From Sphingomonas alpina (lineage in GTDB: Bacteria > Pseudomonadota > Alphaproteobacteria > Sphingomonadales > Sphingomonadaceae), in NCBI RefSeq assembly GCF_014490665.1, contig NZ_CP061038.1, positions 2,604,001 through 2,668,000 of the forward strand: 64,000 bases of DNA, written 5' to 3'. Below are positions 17,502 to 26,341 of this stretch, piece after piece (position 1 is the first letter of the stretch; each line of letters starts with the position of its first letter). Position numbers and translations under genes: made by a program. A model generated the notes under the pieces. The model was not told where the DNA came from. It saw only the letters and a list, made by a program, of their open reading frames with translations, and did no database searches.

Positions 17502-18680
17502 ATGCGTTCCGCTGTCATCGTCTCCACCGCCCGCACCGCCATTGGCCGCGCCTATCGCGGCGGGTTCAACAACACCCCCGCCCCCACGCTCGCCAGCCAT
17601 TCGATCAGGGCCGCGGTCGAGCGCGCCGGAATCGACGGTGCAGAGGTCGATGACGTGGTGTTCGGCTGCGCGCTGCAACAGGGTCACCAGGCCGGCAATA
17701 TCGCGCGCACCTCACTGCTCCGCGCCGGCTTGCCCGTCTCGGTCGCCGGCATGTCGGTCGACCGCCAGTGCGCATCCGGCCTGATGGCGATCGCCACCGC
17801 CGCGAAGCAGATCATCACGGACAATATGGACATCACCATCGGCGGCGGCGTGGAAAGCATTTCGCTCGTCCAGACCCCGCAGATGCGCGTCGCGCCCGAT
17901 CCCGAGCTGATCGCGATGCACAAGGACGTATACATGCCGATGCTCGGCACCGCCGAAGTCGTCGCCAAGCGCTACGGCATCAGTCGCGAAGCGATGGACC
18001 AATATGCGCTCCAGTCGCAGCAGCGCACCGCCGCGGCCCAGGCGGCCGGCTATTACGACAAGGAGATCGTGCCGGTCACCGCCAACATGGCGATCGTCAA
18101 CAAGGAGACCAAGGAGGTCACCTACAAGGAAGTCACGATCGCCAAGGACGAAGGCAACCGCGCCGACACCACGATCGAAGGCCTGCGCGCGCTGCAGCCG
18201 GTGATGGGCCCGGACATGACGATCACCGCCGGCAATGCCAGCCAGCTGTCCGACGGTTCATCGGCAAGCGTGCTGATGGAAGAGGCGATCGCCTCCAAGC
18301 GCGGCCTGAGTCCGCTCGGCCGCTATGTCGGTATGGCAGTCGGTGGCACTGAGCCCGATGAGATGGGTATCGGCCCGGTCGTCGCGATCCCCAAGCTGCT
18401 GCAGCGCTTCAACCTGAAGATGGACGATATCGGCCTGTGGGAGCTGAACGAGGCATTCGCGGTGCAGGTGCTGTATTGCCGCGACAAGCTCGGCATCCCG
18501 GATGAGTTGCTCAATGTCAGCGGCGGCGCGATCTCGATCGGCCACCCTTACGGCATGACGGGCGCGCGCGCGACCGGCCATGCGCTGATCGAAGGCAAGC
18601 GCCGCGGCGCCAAATACGTCGTCGTGACGATGTGCATCGGCGGCGGCCAGGGTGCCGCCGGCCTGTTCGAAGTCCTCTAA
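17502..18680 (+). CDS. Acetyl-CoA acetyltransferase / thiolase family protein
   Basis: A 392-residue thiolase that either cleaves 3-ketoacyl-CoA or condenses two acyl-CoA. All three family motifs are present: the nucleophilic Cys in [11 protein letters not shown] (about residue 90), the His in [12 protein letters not shown] (about 349) and the second Cys in CIGGGQGAA (about 379). The N-terminus begins directly with the conserved strand [18 protein letters not shown]. The stop overlaps the convergent soxR stop by 4 bp. Degradative or biosynthetic direction cannot be settled by sequence; acyl-CoA genes elsewhere in the window favour beta-oxidation. Confidence 0.93.
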   Translation: MRSAVIVSTARTAIGRAYRGGFNNTPAPTLASHSIRAAVERAGIDGAEVDDVVFGCALQQGHQAGNIARTSLLRAGLPVSVAGMSVDRQCASGLMAIATAAKQIITDNMDITIGGGVESISLVQTPQMRVAPDPELIAMHKDVYMPMLGTAEVVAKRYGISREAMDQYALQSQQRTAAAQAAGYYDKEIVPVTANMAIVNKETKEVTYKEVTIAKDEGNRADTTIEGLRALQPVMGPDMTITAGNASQLSDGSSASVLMEEAIASKRGLSPLGRYVGMAVGGTEPDEMGIGPVVAIPKLLQRFNLKMDDIGLWELNEAFAVQVLYCRDKLGIPDELLNVSGGAISIGHPYGMTGARATGHALIEGKRRGAKYVVVTMCIGGGQGAAGLFEVL

Positions 18681-19183
18681 CAACTGGTTGGCGGATCGGG
18701 CACGTCCCGGTCCGCCAACCCTTCTGCTCCCATCGCTGCGCAGTCGCCCATCACGTAGCGCGGTCCGGCACCGTTCGCCGCGGCGCGGTCCCCGGGATTG
18801 TACAGCGCGCATTTCCTGAGCGACAGGCAGCCACAGCCGATACAATCATCGAGCCGGTCGCGAGTCCGCGTCAGTGCCGCGATCCGTTCGTCGAGCAGCC
18901 GGCGCATCCCCCCACTCATCCGCCGCCAGTCGGTCGCATTGGGCGTGCGCTCACCCGGCAATTTCGCCAGCTCCATGCCGATCGCCTCGATCGAAAGGCC
19001 AAGCTGCTGCGCGATCAGAATGAATGACAGCCGACGGATGTCGGAGCGCAAAAAGCGCCGCTGCCGCCCCGCATTGCGGAACGGGCTGAGCAGGCCCTTC
19101 GCCTCATAGAAGCGGATCGCCGATACCGACACGCCAGTGCGCGCCGCAAGATCGCCGATCGAGATGATGTCGCTTGCCTGCAT
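18677..19183 (-). CDS. soxR: SoxR, redox-sensitive MerR-family activator
   Basis: A 168-residue [2Fe-2S] sensor of redox-cycling compounds and superoxide. A MerR winged HTH ([20 protein letters not shown]) leads into a dimerisation helix. The cluster-binding signature Cys114-x2-Cys117-x-Cys119-x5-Cys125 ([12 protein letters not shown]) is intact. It is divergent from a VOC-family gene, with a near-canonical SoxR box between. No soxS is present, as is usual outside enterics, so SoxR probably acts directly on this target. Confidence 0.95.
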   Translation of the reverse strand: MQASDIISIGDLAARTGVSVSAIRFYEAKGLLSPFRNAGRQRRFLRSDIRRLSFILIAQQLGLSIEAIGMELAKLPGERTPNATDWRRMSGGMRRLLDERIAALTRTRDRLDDCIGCGCLSLRKCALYNPGDRAAANGAGPRYVMGDCAAMGAEGLADRDVPDPPTSC

Positions 19184-19205
19184 GATCGCTTCTTTTCAAA
19201 ATCGC

Positions 19206-19236
19206 TTGACCTCAACTTAGGTTGAGATTGCACAAG
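19206..19236 (+). promoter_or_regulatory. SoxR box in MerR-type promoter
   Basis: A dyad CTCAAC-TTAG-GTTGAG (19211-19226) lies in the spacer of a promoter whose -35 hexamer TTGACC starts at 19206. The arrangement resembles the enteric soxS promoter, where the dyad occupies an over-long 19-bp spacer. It is 39 bp before the VOC gene and 23 bp upstream of the soxR start, so it may control both. Confidence 0.75.
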
Positions 19237-19274
19237 CCGTGCGTCAACGCGAATCGGCAAATACGGAGCCCATC

Positions 19275-19655
19275 ATGACGCAGGCCAAACTCGAACATGC
19301 CAACATCACCGTCAGCGATCCCGAGCGCTCGGCGCAAATGGTCGAGATGCTGTTCGGCTGGGAGGAACGCTGGCGCGGCCCGGCGCGCGACGGCGGCTTC
19401 ACCGTCCATGCCGGGAGCGAAACCGACTATATCGCCTTCTATACCGGCCCGAACGGCCGGGATCTGACCGCGCGCTATCCCAAAGGCGCGCCGCTCAACC
19501 ATATCGGCGTGCTGGTCGACGATCTCGACGAAGTCGAAAAGCGCGTGCTAGCGCTGGGGCTCACGCCCTTTTCGCACGGCAATTACGAACCGGGGCGGCG
19601 TTTCTATTTCCTCGACCCGGACGGCATCGAGTTCGAGGTGGTGAGTTACGCCTGA
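19275..19655 (+). CDS. VOC-family protein (glyoxalase/bleomycin-resistance fold), SoxR target
   Basis: A 126-residue vicinal-oxygen-chelate protein starting MTQAKLEHANITVSDPERSA. It has two paired beta-alpha-beta-beta-beta modules. Likely metal ligands are His8 in EHANITV, His in LNHIGVLVDDLDEV and Glu in DPDGIEFEVVSY. The family includes glyoxalases, dioxygenases and drug-binding resistance proteins; the substrate cannot be read here. Position behind the SoxR box suggests a role in defence against redox-cycling or electrophilic compounds. Confidence 0.87.
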   Translation: MTQAKLEHANITVSDPERSAQMVEMLFGWEERWRGPARDGGFTVHAGSETDYIAFYTGPNGRDLTARYPKGAPLNHIGVLVDDLDEVEKRVLALGLTPFSHGNYEPGRRFYFLDPDGIEFEVVSYA

Positions 19656-19677
19656 GAGGGCGCAATGACTGTCGGAT

Positions 19678-20964
19678 CTAATTCAAAAACTGTCCGGTCG
19701 CGACATCATATGTTCGGGAAGTCGATCCATAATCGCCGTCAAACCCAACTGTGACAACAATGAATTTCCTCTCGTCTATCGTAATGCCGGACGTATTATT
19801 GTTCCTTATTGTCGAGGCCTCCGATCGATTGCGGAATCCGATATAAAGAAGCTGATTTTTGTCTCCGTGCATCAGCGCATCGCCCAGCGCATGTTCGAGT
19901 GTTGCGAAATTCGTATCGGAGATGCGGAAAGTCTCTTCGGGCTTGATTGAAGCACTTGTCCCGTCCGGTCGGGAATCAACGACTGCGCCGCGCATGACGA
20001 CGTCGTCGTAAGCATTTTCCCGAGCTGGATTTTCGATCGTAAGCTTCACATACCCCTTATAGATATTCATGCTGTGGATTTGCCGGTTGCCCGCATAGGC
20101 TACAGCACGATCATATACCTTGCGGAGCTTCTCTCGATCGAAATTTCCTTCATCTCGTCCGGTGAGTGTTTTCGGCAAGTCCTGTACGAAGGTTGCCACC
20201 GTATCGATCCCGCCCGTCACCAAGGCAAAGGGAGCCAGGAAGCCGAGCACAAGGAAGACCAGCGTCGCGATTACATTGGCGGTTAGCCGTGCCGGTGACA
20301 TCCGGGCGGACAGATGCAGTTCGCCGCCCAACAACCCCGTGCCTTTGTCGGGATAGGATCTCTCGGCTTTCTGTGTCTTGTACGTGTCGGGCGGTTCGGC
20401 GGCCTTTTGTTGCCAATCCTCTGGCGGGTCTTTGTCAATGAGGCCATAGCCGGGGCTCTCCGCATCTTCGACAAACACGACAAAACGTCCGGTGTAGAAA
20501 TTGGGCAACTCGCCCATCGTGATAAACTGGCGGATTACCGTTTCGTACGGAGCGTCATGTTCCGGAAACACCGTCAGCGTGAAGATGAACAGATGTTTGA
20601 AGTTTGAAACCGTCAGCCCCGCTTCCTGAAGCTTGCCGACACGCGCCAGTACCCGTCTGCCAGGCGAAATTCCGCCCTTGGCGGACTCGAGAATCCGTTT
20701 CGCAATCCCGCCCTGTGCGGACTCAAGGATCGGTTTGAGATTGCGTGACATGCTCGCCACGAACAAGCTGCTGAACAGGAAGCTTGCAGCGATGAATCCG
20801 AACACCACGAATGGTATCCACGAATCGGGCGCCACACCGTTCGCGCCAGCGACGATAAAACCGAAAAATGCCCCTATCGTTATCCACAGCGCGGCCAGAA
20901 AGATGAAGCGGCGCGGGTTGAATCTGGCCTTCGGCAACGTTGATGAGGATTCGCTTTGCATCAA
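19678..20964 (-). CDS. Uncharacterised membrane protein
   Basis: A 428-residue protein that I do not recognise. Two N-terminal membrane helices (FIFLAALWITIGAFFGFIV; WIPFVVFGFIAASFLFSSLF) are followed by a short tandem repeat (ILESAQGGIAKR / ILESAKGGISPGR). A cytoplasmic-like domain of about 100 residues (FKHLFIFTLTVFPEHDAPYE) comes next, then a third helix (VIATLVFLVLGFLAPFALV) and a polar C-terminal domain of about 190 residues. Its base composition is visibly less GC-rich than its neighbours, which suggests recent acquisition. It ends 22 bp from the convergent VOC gene. Confidence 0.7.
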   Translation of the reverse strand: MMQSESSSTLPKARFNPRRFIFLAALWITIGAFFGFIVAGANGVAPDSWIPFVVFGFIAASFLFSSLFVASMSRNLKPILESAQGGIAKRILESAKGGISPGRRVLARVGKLQEAGLTVSNFKHLFIFTLTVFPEHDAPYETVIRQFITMGELPNFYTGRFVVFVEDAESPGYGLIDKDPPEDWQQKAAEPPDTYKTQKAERSYPDKGTGLLGGELHLSARMSPARLTANVIATLVFLVLGFLAPFALVTGGIDTVATFVQDLPKTLTGRDEGNFDREKLRKVYDRAVAYAGNRQIHSMNIYKGYVKLTIENPARENAYDDVVMRGAVVDSRPDGTSASIKPEETFRISDTNFATLEHALGDALMHGDKNQLLYIGFRNRSEASTIRNNNTSGITIDERKFIVVTVGFDGDYGSTSRTYDVATGQFLN

Positions 20965-21241
20965 AATGGATATTGTCCGTCGTCAGAATATTTGGGCACA
21001 GTTCGCGGCGTAAATCAGCGGAGTGGGGCCTCATATATTAAGGGGCAAGCTTGCGGTGCGGCAAGCCGCGGTATTCGCTGGCTGTCCGCTTGACGTGCAC
21101 CCACCGCCTAGAAGCCGACTGACTGCAACCGGCCAAACCACTACCATAGGTGTCCTCGCCTTCGTGGAAATGACGGGGAGAATAGCGAGCGGAAACCCTT
21201 TCCTTCCCGAGCGTTATCCCCCTGAACCGAGGAGAGATACC

Positions 21242-21721
21242 GTGTCGACCAACACCGAAATCAAGCAAACCCTATGGGACAAACTGTCCGCCAGCCCGTT
21301 CCTGATGATCGGCCTGACCGACAGCGGCGAGCATAGCGAACCGCTGACCGCTCAGCTCGACAAGGATCAGGTCGACACGCTGTACTTCTTCGTTGGCAAG
21401 GACAACCGGCTCATCAAGGGCGGCGCGGCGATGGCGCAGTTCGTGTCCAAGGGACATGATTTCTTCGCTTGCCTGTCCGGCAAGGTGCGCCAGGACAATG
21501 ACTTCGCAATGATCGAGAAATTATGGTCGAAGCCAGTCGAATCCTGGTTCCCGGGCGGCAAGGACGATCCCAATCTCGCGTTGATCCGCTTCGACATCGA
21601 CAGCGCCGAATTATGGGAAAGCGATTTGTCGCTCGCCGGCAAGGTCAAGATGCTGTTCGGCGGCAAGATCGACCAGAGCGAGGAAGGCCATCACGCCAAG
21701 GTCGAGACGACCGCCGCCTGA
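21242..21721 (+). CDS. Pyridoxamine-5'-phosphate-oxidase-like FMN split-barrel protein (general stress type)
   Basis: A 159-residue protein starting at GTG with AGGAGA 9 bp upstream. The fold is the FMN-binding split barrel of the general stress protein 26 group: FLMIGLTDSGEHSEPLTAQL, then TLYFFVGKDNRLIKGG, FFACLSGKVRQDNDF, KLWSKPVESWFPGGKDDPN and a final strand pair. PWFPxGKxDPx is typical of this subgroup. Its members bind FMN or FAD and are stress-induced; the catalytic reaction is generally not established. Confidence 0.85.
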   Translation: MSTNTEIKQTLWDKLSASPFLMIGLTDSGEHSEPLTAQLDKDQVDTLYFFVGKDNRLIKGGAAMAQFVSKGHDFFACLSGKVRQDNDFAMIEKLWSKPVESWFPGGKDDPNLALIRFDIDSAELWESDLSLAGKVKMLFGGKIDQSEEGHHAKVETTAA

Positions 21722-21848
21722 CAGACGCCGGCGACATCAGGGCCAGCCATACCAGAAGCGTATGGACGGCGACTCAGTACGAATTTGATCCTCATCCGGA
21801 GCCGGCATAGCCCCGCGCGAGCAGCACCGGTTACCGGATGGGGATCAA

Positions 21849-22013
21849 ATGGACGACGAAGCCGTACGAGAGCAGGATGCTGAGCTTGGCCCGAAAAAGC
21901 CTTGGGCCACGCCAAGCGTCATTGTCGCCGAACTTTGCGCCAATTCCGACAAATTATCGTCGACGGCAGAGTTTTACGTGCCGACCTTCCACCGCACGCT
22001 CGGCCCATCCTGA
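21849..22013 (+). CDS. 54-residue orphan peptide resembling a RiPP (lasso-type) precursor
   Basis: A short frame reading MDDEAVREQDAELG, then KKPWATPSVIVAELCANS, then DKLSSTAEFYVP and TFHRTLGPS. The layout fits ribosomal peptide precursors common in sphingomonads: an acidic N-terminus, a K-x-W-x-x-P-x-V-I leader motif like the YxxP recognition motif, and a short Ser/Thr-rich core-like C-terminus. GGGG lies about 7 bp upstream of the ATG. No maturation enzymes are in the window, so it would be an orphan. It is the only gene-like content in the 308-bp gap between 21722 and 22029. Confidence 0.5.
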   Translation: MDDEAVREQDAELGPKKPWATPSVIVAELCANSDKLSSTAEFYVPTFHRTLGPS

Positions 22014-22029
22014 CCTCGAGAGCCGGCAA

Positions 22030-22590
22030 CTAGAATATCTCGAGGAATTCCTCGGGATCCTCCTGAACCCCCTTCAGCGAGAGTCGAAGAAAGGTCGGGA
22101 AATCCGGCGCCACATAGCTGATTTCATCGGGATCATGGGTGAAGGCAATGATCTGCCCCACTGCCCCATCCTCAGCGGGCGAATGATCCTGTATCAGCAG
22201 CAGCGAGCCGCCGCCAAAGGTAGCGAACGGAACCCATCCGCCGTGGAACCAGCCGTCACGGATGCGCCGGTCGCGTGGCGTCTCTTCGACATAGCCAAGA
22301 TATCGGGGCGACCTGCGTTCCATTCCGGCCCGGGCTTCTTCGGCCGAGGCCAGTGACAGGAAGTCATATCCGGTGAGGAAACCCGGCCTGAGAAAAACCC
22401 GCACCTCATTTTCGCTGCCATCGGCGGTCCGCCATGCTTCGCGCAAACCAGCGTCCAGCGCGAAACCAAGCCGCGTCTCCGCTTCGGTCAGCGCGCCGGC
22501 CGTATTTGGCTGGTTCAGGCTCAGGCCCGCTTCGTGATCGGCATAGACGCGGCGCAGTGCTTGGAGATAGTCCGCGAACGTCACGATCAT
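22030..22590 (-). CDS. SMI1/KNR4-family protein
   Basis: A 186-residue member of the SMI1/KNR4 (SUKH) superfamily. Visible motifs are LTEAETRLGFALDAGLREAW then RTADGSEN, GWVPFATFGGGSLLLIQ and VGQIIAFTHDPDEI. Family members are often immunity proteins against nuclease or deaminase toxins, or binding scaffolds. No toxin gene is adjacent here. The start at 22590 (MIVTFADYL) is preferred over a longer form that would overlap phaZ. It lies 14 bp downstream of phaZ on the same strand. Confidence 0.8.
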   Translation of the reverse strand: MIVTFADYLQALRRVYADHEAGLSLNQPNTAGALTEAETRLGFALDAGLREAWRTADGSENEVRVFLRPGFLTGYDFLSLASAEEARAGMERRSPRYLGYVEETPRDRRIRDGWFHGGWVPFATFGGGSLLLIQDHSPAEDGAVGQIIAFTHDPDEISYVAPDFPTFLRLSLKGVQEDPEEFLEIF

Positions 22591-22604
22591 TCCCCGTGGT
22601 GTGG

Positions 22605-23837
22605 TCAGGCGTGCTTGGCCATCCACTCCTCAAGCACCGGCGCGATCTTGTTGCGCCATTTGCTGCCGTTGAAGATGCCGTAATGACCAGCGCCCTCGGC
22701 CATCATATATTTCTTCTTCGATGCCGGCAGCTTGGTGGCGATGGTCAGCGCAGCCTTGGTCTGCCCCAGCCCGGAAATATCGTCGCGCTCACCCTCGATC
22801 GCGAGGATCGCGATATCGGTGATCGACGCCGGATCCACCGGACGGCCGCGATGCGTCATGATGCCCCTGGGCAGGGCATGGTCCTGGAACACCACATCGA
22901 TCGTCTGCAGATAGAATTCGGCGGTCATGTCGCAGACCGAGCGATATTCCTCGTAGAAATCCTTGGTCGCGTCGGCGCCTTCGTCATCGCCCTGGACGAG
23001 ATGTTTGAACATCTCCCAATGCGACATCATGTGATTGCCGAGATTCATCGTCATGAAGCCGGCGAGTTGCAGGAAGCCGGGATAGACGCGGCGGCCGGCA
23101 CCAGGATAGGTCGCCGGGATCGTCGCGATGACATTCTGTTCGAACCAGGCATAGGGCCGCTCGGTCGCCAGCGTGTTGACCGCGGTCGGCGCCTCGCGCG
23201 TGTCGATCGGGCCGCCCATCATGGTCAGTGTCTTGGGACGATTGGGATGCTTGTCGGCGCTCATCAGGCACGCGGCGGCGTAACAGGGCACCGAGGGCTG
23301 GCAGACTGCGAGCATATGCGGCCGCTCGCCATCACCGGAGGTGCCGATCACGTCGAGGAATTCGACGATATAATCGATATAATCATCGAGATCGAACCGT
23401 CCATCGGCGAGCGGCACCAGCTTCGCATCGCGCCAGTCGGTGACATAGACATCGGCGACTGGCAGCATACGCTCCACCGTGCCGCGCAGCAGCGTGGCGT
23501 AATGGCCCGACATCGGCGCGACGATCAGCAGCTTGGGGCCGCCGGTTACGCTCTCGCGCGCGAAGCGCTTGAGCTGACCGAACGGCTTGCGCAGCACGAT
23601 TTCCTCGGCCACCGGCACGGTGCGTCCATCGATGACCGTATGATCGAGCGCGAAAGCCGGCTTGCCGCGCGGCGCGGAGGCATGCGCAAAAACCTCGAGC
23701 GCGGACCCCATGATCGGGCCGCCGCCGAAATAGGCGAAGGGGTTGACCGGATTCGACAGCATCCCGGCGCTGAAATCGGCAAATGCGCTTGCCCCCGCGA
23801 GCATCGAGCGCTGCATTTCATAGGCATTATAGAGCAT
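22605..23837 (-). CDS. phaZ: Intracellular polyhydroxybutyrate depolymerase
   Basis: A 410-residue intracellular PHA depolymerase that mobilises stored polyhydroxybutyrate granules. The type-I intracellular signature is present: a Cys nucleophile (Cys179 in LAVCQPSVP) in place of the usual lipase Ser, an Asp in EGERDDISG (about residue 330) and a His in EGAGHYGIFNG (about 388). The N-terminus MLYNAYEMQRSM is conserved in the family. There is no signal peptide, consistent with cytoplasmic granules. A TGC-rich palindrome lies 52 bp upstream. Confidence 0.95.
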   Translation of the reverse strand: MLYNAYEMQRSMLAGASAFADFSAGMLSNPVNPFAYFGGGPIMGSALEVFAHASAPRGKPAFALDHTVIDGRTVPVAEEIVLRKPFGQLKRFARESVTGGPKLLIVAPMSGHYATLLRGTVERMLPVADVYVTDWRDAKLVPLADGRFDLDDYIDYIVEFLDVIGTSGDGERPHMLAVCQPSVPCYAAACLMSADKHPNRPKTLTMMGGPIDTREAPTAVNTLATERPYAWFEQNVIATIPATYPGAGRRVYPGFLQLAGFMTMNLGNHMMSHWEMFKHLVQGDDEGADATKDFYEEYRSVCDMTAEFYLQTIDVVFQDHALPRGIMTHRGRPVDPASITDIAILAIEGERDDISGLGQTKAALTIATKLPASKKKYMMAEGAGHYGIFNGSKWRNKIAPVLEEWMAKHA

Positions 23838-23886
23838 GGACGCCCCTATCGGGTAAAAACGGTTATCTTAAGCATCCGGGCATAGT

Positions 23887-23902
23887 GGTGCAGTGCAGCA
23901 CT
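23887..23902. promoter_or_regulatory. Candidate PhaR-type operator upstream of phaZ
   Basis: The sequence GGTGCAGTGCAGCACT contains overlapping TGC/GCA repeats. TGC-rich sites of this kind are bound by PhaR in Paracoccus and Rhodobacter PHA genes. It sits between the divergent phaZ and ABC exporter genes. Similarity and position only; phaR is not in the window. Confidence 0.35.
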
Positions 23903-23995
23903 GGCAATCAATACCCTTGGTAATACGACAAATCCCCTGCCCCTTGGACAGCTTGCCCCGTTGAGAGACGGTCCGCGTCCTGCTAGGCGCTGGCG

Positions 23996-25798
23996 ATGGC
24001 CGACTCCGTACCCCAAATCGCTCCGACCGATACGCCGGCCAAGCCGCCTGAGAAGCGCCGCCTGGGCGATCTGGCGATGGTCTGGCACCATGCGTCGCGC
24101 TATCCGCGCCAGATCGCCATTGCCGGCCTGGCGCTGATCACGACATCGGCGGCGACGATCGCTATACCCTATGGCTTTCGGCAAGTGATCGATCGCGGTT
24201 TCGTGCCCGGCCATGCCGAGGCTGTCGCGTCCTCCTTCCACTATCTGCTGATGATCGTCGTGGTGCTCGCGATCGCCACTGCGGTGCGGTTCTACTATGT
24301 TTCATGGCTCGGCGAACGCGTCGTGGCCGACATCCGCACCTCGGTGCAAAGCCATCTTCTCACCCTGACGCCGCGTTTCTTCGAAGAGAATCGCCCGTCC
24401 GAGATCGCATCGCGTCTCACGTCGGACACGACATTGATCGAACAGGTCGTCGGCACGACCGTATCGGTGGCGTTGCGCAACAGCTTCACCGGCGTTGGCG
24501 GGCTGATTTATCTGTTCGCACTCTCGCCCAAGCTGGCGGGCATGCTGATGCTGGGCATTCCCGCGATCATCCTGCCGATCACCTTGCTCGGACGGCGCAT
24601 CCGCAATCAATCGCGCACATCGCAGGATCGCGTCGCCGATGTCGGTTCGATCGCAACCGAGACGCTTGGCGCGATGAAGATCGTGCAGGCCTTCGGGCAG
24701 GAGCAGCGCGAAGCCACGCGCTTCTCCGATGCGGTGGCGGCGACCTTCGCTGCGGCGCGGCGGCGAATCGGGTTGCGCGCTGTGATGACCGCAATCGTAA
24801 TCTGCATGATCTTCGGATCGATCACCCTGGTGCTGTGGGAAGGCGCGATCGATGCCGCTGCGGGCCGGATCAGCGGCGGATCGATCGCTGCGTTCGTCCT
24901 GACCGGCGCGATCGTTGCCGGGGCGTTCGGGGCACTGACCGAGGTCTATGGCGATCTGCTGCGCGGCGCGGGCGCAGCCGGGCGACTCGGTGAACTGCTC
25001 GCCGAACGGCCCGAGATCGCGGCGCCGGCCAATCCCACCCCCCTGCCCTTGCCGGCACGCGGCGCGATCGAGTTCGACCATGTCCGCTTCCATTACCCCA
25101 CCCGCCGCGAAGTCTCCGCGCTGGCCGATTTTTCGCTGGCGATCGCGCCGGGCGAAACGGTCGCGGTGGTCGGCCCGTCGGGGGCGGGGAAGACGACCCT
25201 GTTCCAGCTGATCCAGCGCTTCTACGATCCCGATGCCGGCGAGATTCGCATGGACGGCGTTCCCCTGCCCCAGGCCGACCCTGCGGAGGTCCGCCGCCGC
25301 ATCGCCATGGTGCCGCAGGAAACGGTGATCTTCGGCGCATCCGCACGCGACAATCTGCGCTACGGCAAATGGGAAGCGGGCGACGACGAACTATGGGCCG
25401 CGGCCGAAGCCGCCAATGCCGCCGAATTCCTGCGCAAGCTGCCCGAAGGCCTCGACACCTTCATGGGTGAAGGCGGCGCGCGCCTGTCCGGCGGGCAGCG
25501 CCAGCGCGTGGCGATCGCCCGCGCTCTGCTGCGCGACGCCCCGATCCTGTTGCTCGACGAAGCGACCAGCGCGCTTGATGCCGAAAGCGAGCGGCTGGTG
25601 CAGGACGCGCTCGAACGACTGATGGAACAGCGTACCACCTTGGTCATCGCCCACCGCCTCGCCACCGTCCGCGCGGCAAAGCGGATCATCGTGATGAGCG
25701 ACGGGCAAATCGTCGAGAGCGGCACGCATAGCGGGCTGATCGGGCAGAATGGTCTCTATGCCCGGCTGGCGAGCTTGCAGTTCAGCGAAGCGGCCTAG
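23996..25798 (+). CDS. ABC exporter, fused permease/ATPase (MsbA-related)
   Basis: A 600-residue half-transporter. Six membrane helices lie in residues about 40-330, with the ABC_membrane pattern TLTPRFFEENRPSEIASRLT. An ATPase domain follows: Walker A GPSGAGKTTL near 393, Q-loop MVPQETVIF, signature LSGGQRQRVAIARA near 497, Walker B ILLLDEATSALD near 517 and the H-loop VIAHRLATV. This matches the MsbA-related exporter group seen in alphaproteobacteria. The substrate is probably a lipid or hydrophobic compound, but this is inferred from family only. Confidence 0.92.
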   Translation: MADSVPQIAPTDTPAKPPEKRRLGDLAMVWHHASRYPRQIAIAGLALITTSAATIAIPYGFRQVIDRGFVPGHAEAVASSFHYLLMIVVVLAIATAVRFYYVSWLGERVVADIRTSVQSHLLTLTPRFFEENRPSEIASRLTSDTTLIEQVVGTTVSVALRNSFTGVGGLIYLFALSPKLAGMLMLGIPAIILPITLLGRRIRNQSRTSQDRVADVGSIATETLGAMKIVQAFGQEQREATRFSDAVAATFAAARRRIGLRAVMTAIVICMIFGSITLVLWEGAIDAAAGRISGGSIAAFVLTGAIVAGAFGALTEVYGDLLRGAGAAGRLGELLAERPEIAAPANPTPLPLPARGAIEFDHVRFHYPTRREVSALADFSLAIAPGETVAVVGPSGAGKTTLFQLIQRFYDPDAGEIRMDGVPLPQADPAEVRRRIAMVPQETVIFGASARDNLRYGKWEAGDDELWAAAEAANAAEFLRKLPEGLDTFMGEGGARLSGGQRQRVAIARALLRDAPILLLDEATSALDAESERLVQDALERLMEQRTTLVIAHRLATVRAAKRIIVMSDGQIVESGTHSGLIGQNGLYARLASLQFSEAA

Positions 25799-25905
25799 GA
25801 CGGATCCATAATCGGCGACGCACCGCTTCGGATTTCGATATCCCGATTCAAGAGCGGCACGGAGCAGGGCAGCACGAGGCCGGACAAGGTGCTGCGAAGC
25901 CCCGC

Positions 25906-26151
25906 CCCGCTCTTTCTCATGACTGAAAATATTGACGCGTTCTGCGCTGGCTGTTCCTGGCGATAACAGCCAGCATCGTTCGCTGTTAGCTGGCTGTTAT
26001 GCTGGCTGTTATGCTGGCTGTTACCTGGCTGTTATTCGATAACAGCCAGCCATGGTATAAATCATTGACAATACACAATAAATGAGACCCGAAAATCCAA
26101 CTTAACAGCCAGCAAAATTAACTTTCCGAAATAACAGCCAGGAACAGCCAG
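25906..26151. repeat. AACAG element A: ten copies of AACAGCCAG in both orientations
   Basis: The 9-mer AACAGCCAG occurs exactly at 25965, 26041, 26104, 26133 and 26143. Its reverse complement CTGGCTGTT occurs at 25947, 25990, 26002, 26014 and 26025. Four of the inverted copies are nearly tandem, at 11-12-bp steps. The left boundary reads CCCGCTCTTTCTCATGACTG (25906) and an internal right block reads AAATCCAACTTAACAG (26093). Between 26050 and 26100 the DNA is AT-rich. No credible reading frame spans it. It occupies the 543-bp gap between the ABC exporter and the reductase gene; the rest of the gap shows nothing else supportable. See element B at 42289. Confidence 0.85.
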
Positions 26152-26341
26152 ATATTCGCTCTGCCATTGGTCCCGCTGCTGGCCGGGGCAGTCGTGGAAC
26201 TGGACACACGCCGGTCATCACCCTCCAAAATAACCCCCCGCCACACTTGTTCCGGCCCCCACCGTGCCGCAAGATGCGCCATCGCCATCGGCGCGACAGG
26301 CCCCGGAACCAGTCCGGGGTAATGAATCTGGAGAGAATGAC

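Noticed and set aside
25947..26151. CRISPR array in element A
   Set aside because: Repeat unit is only 9 bp, occurs in both orientations and has no regular 30-40-bp spacers; no cas genes nearby.
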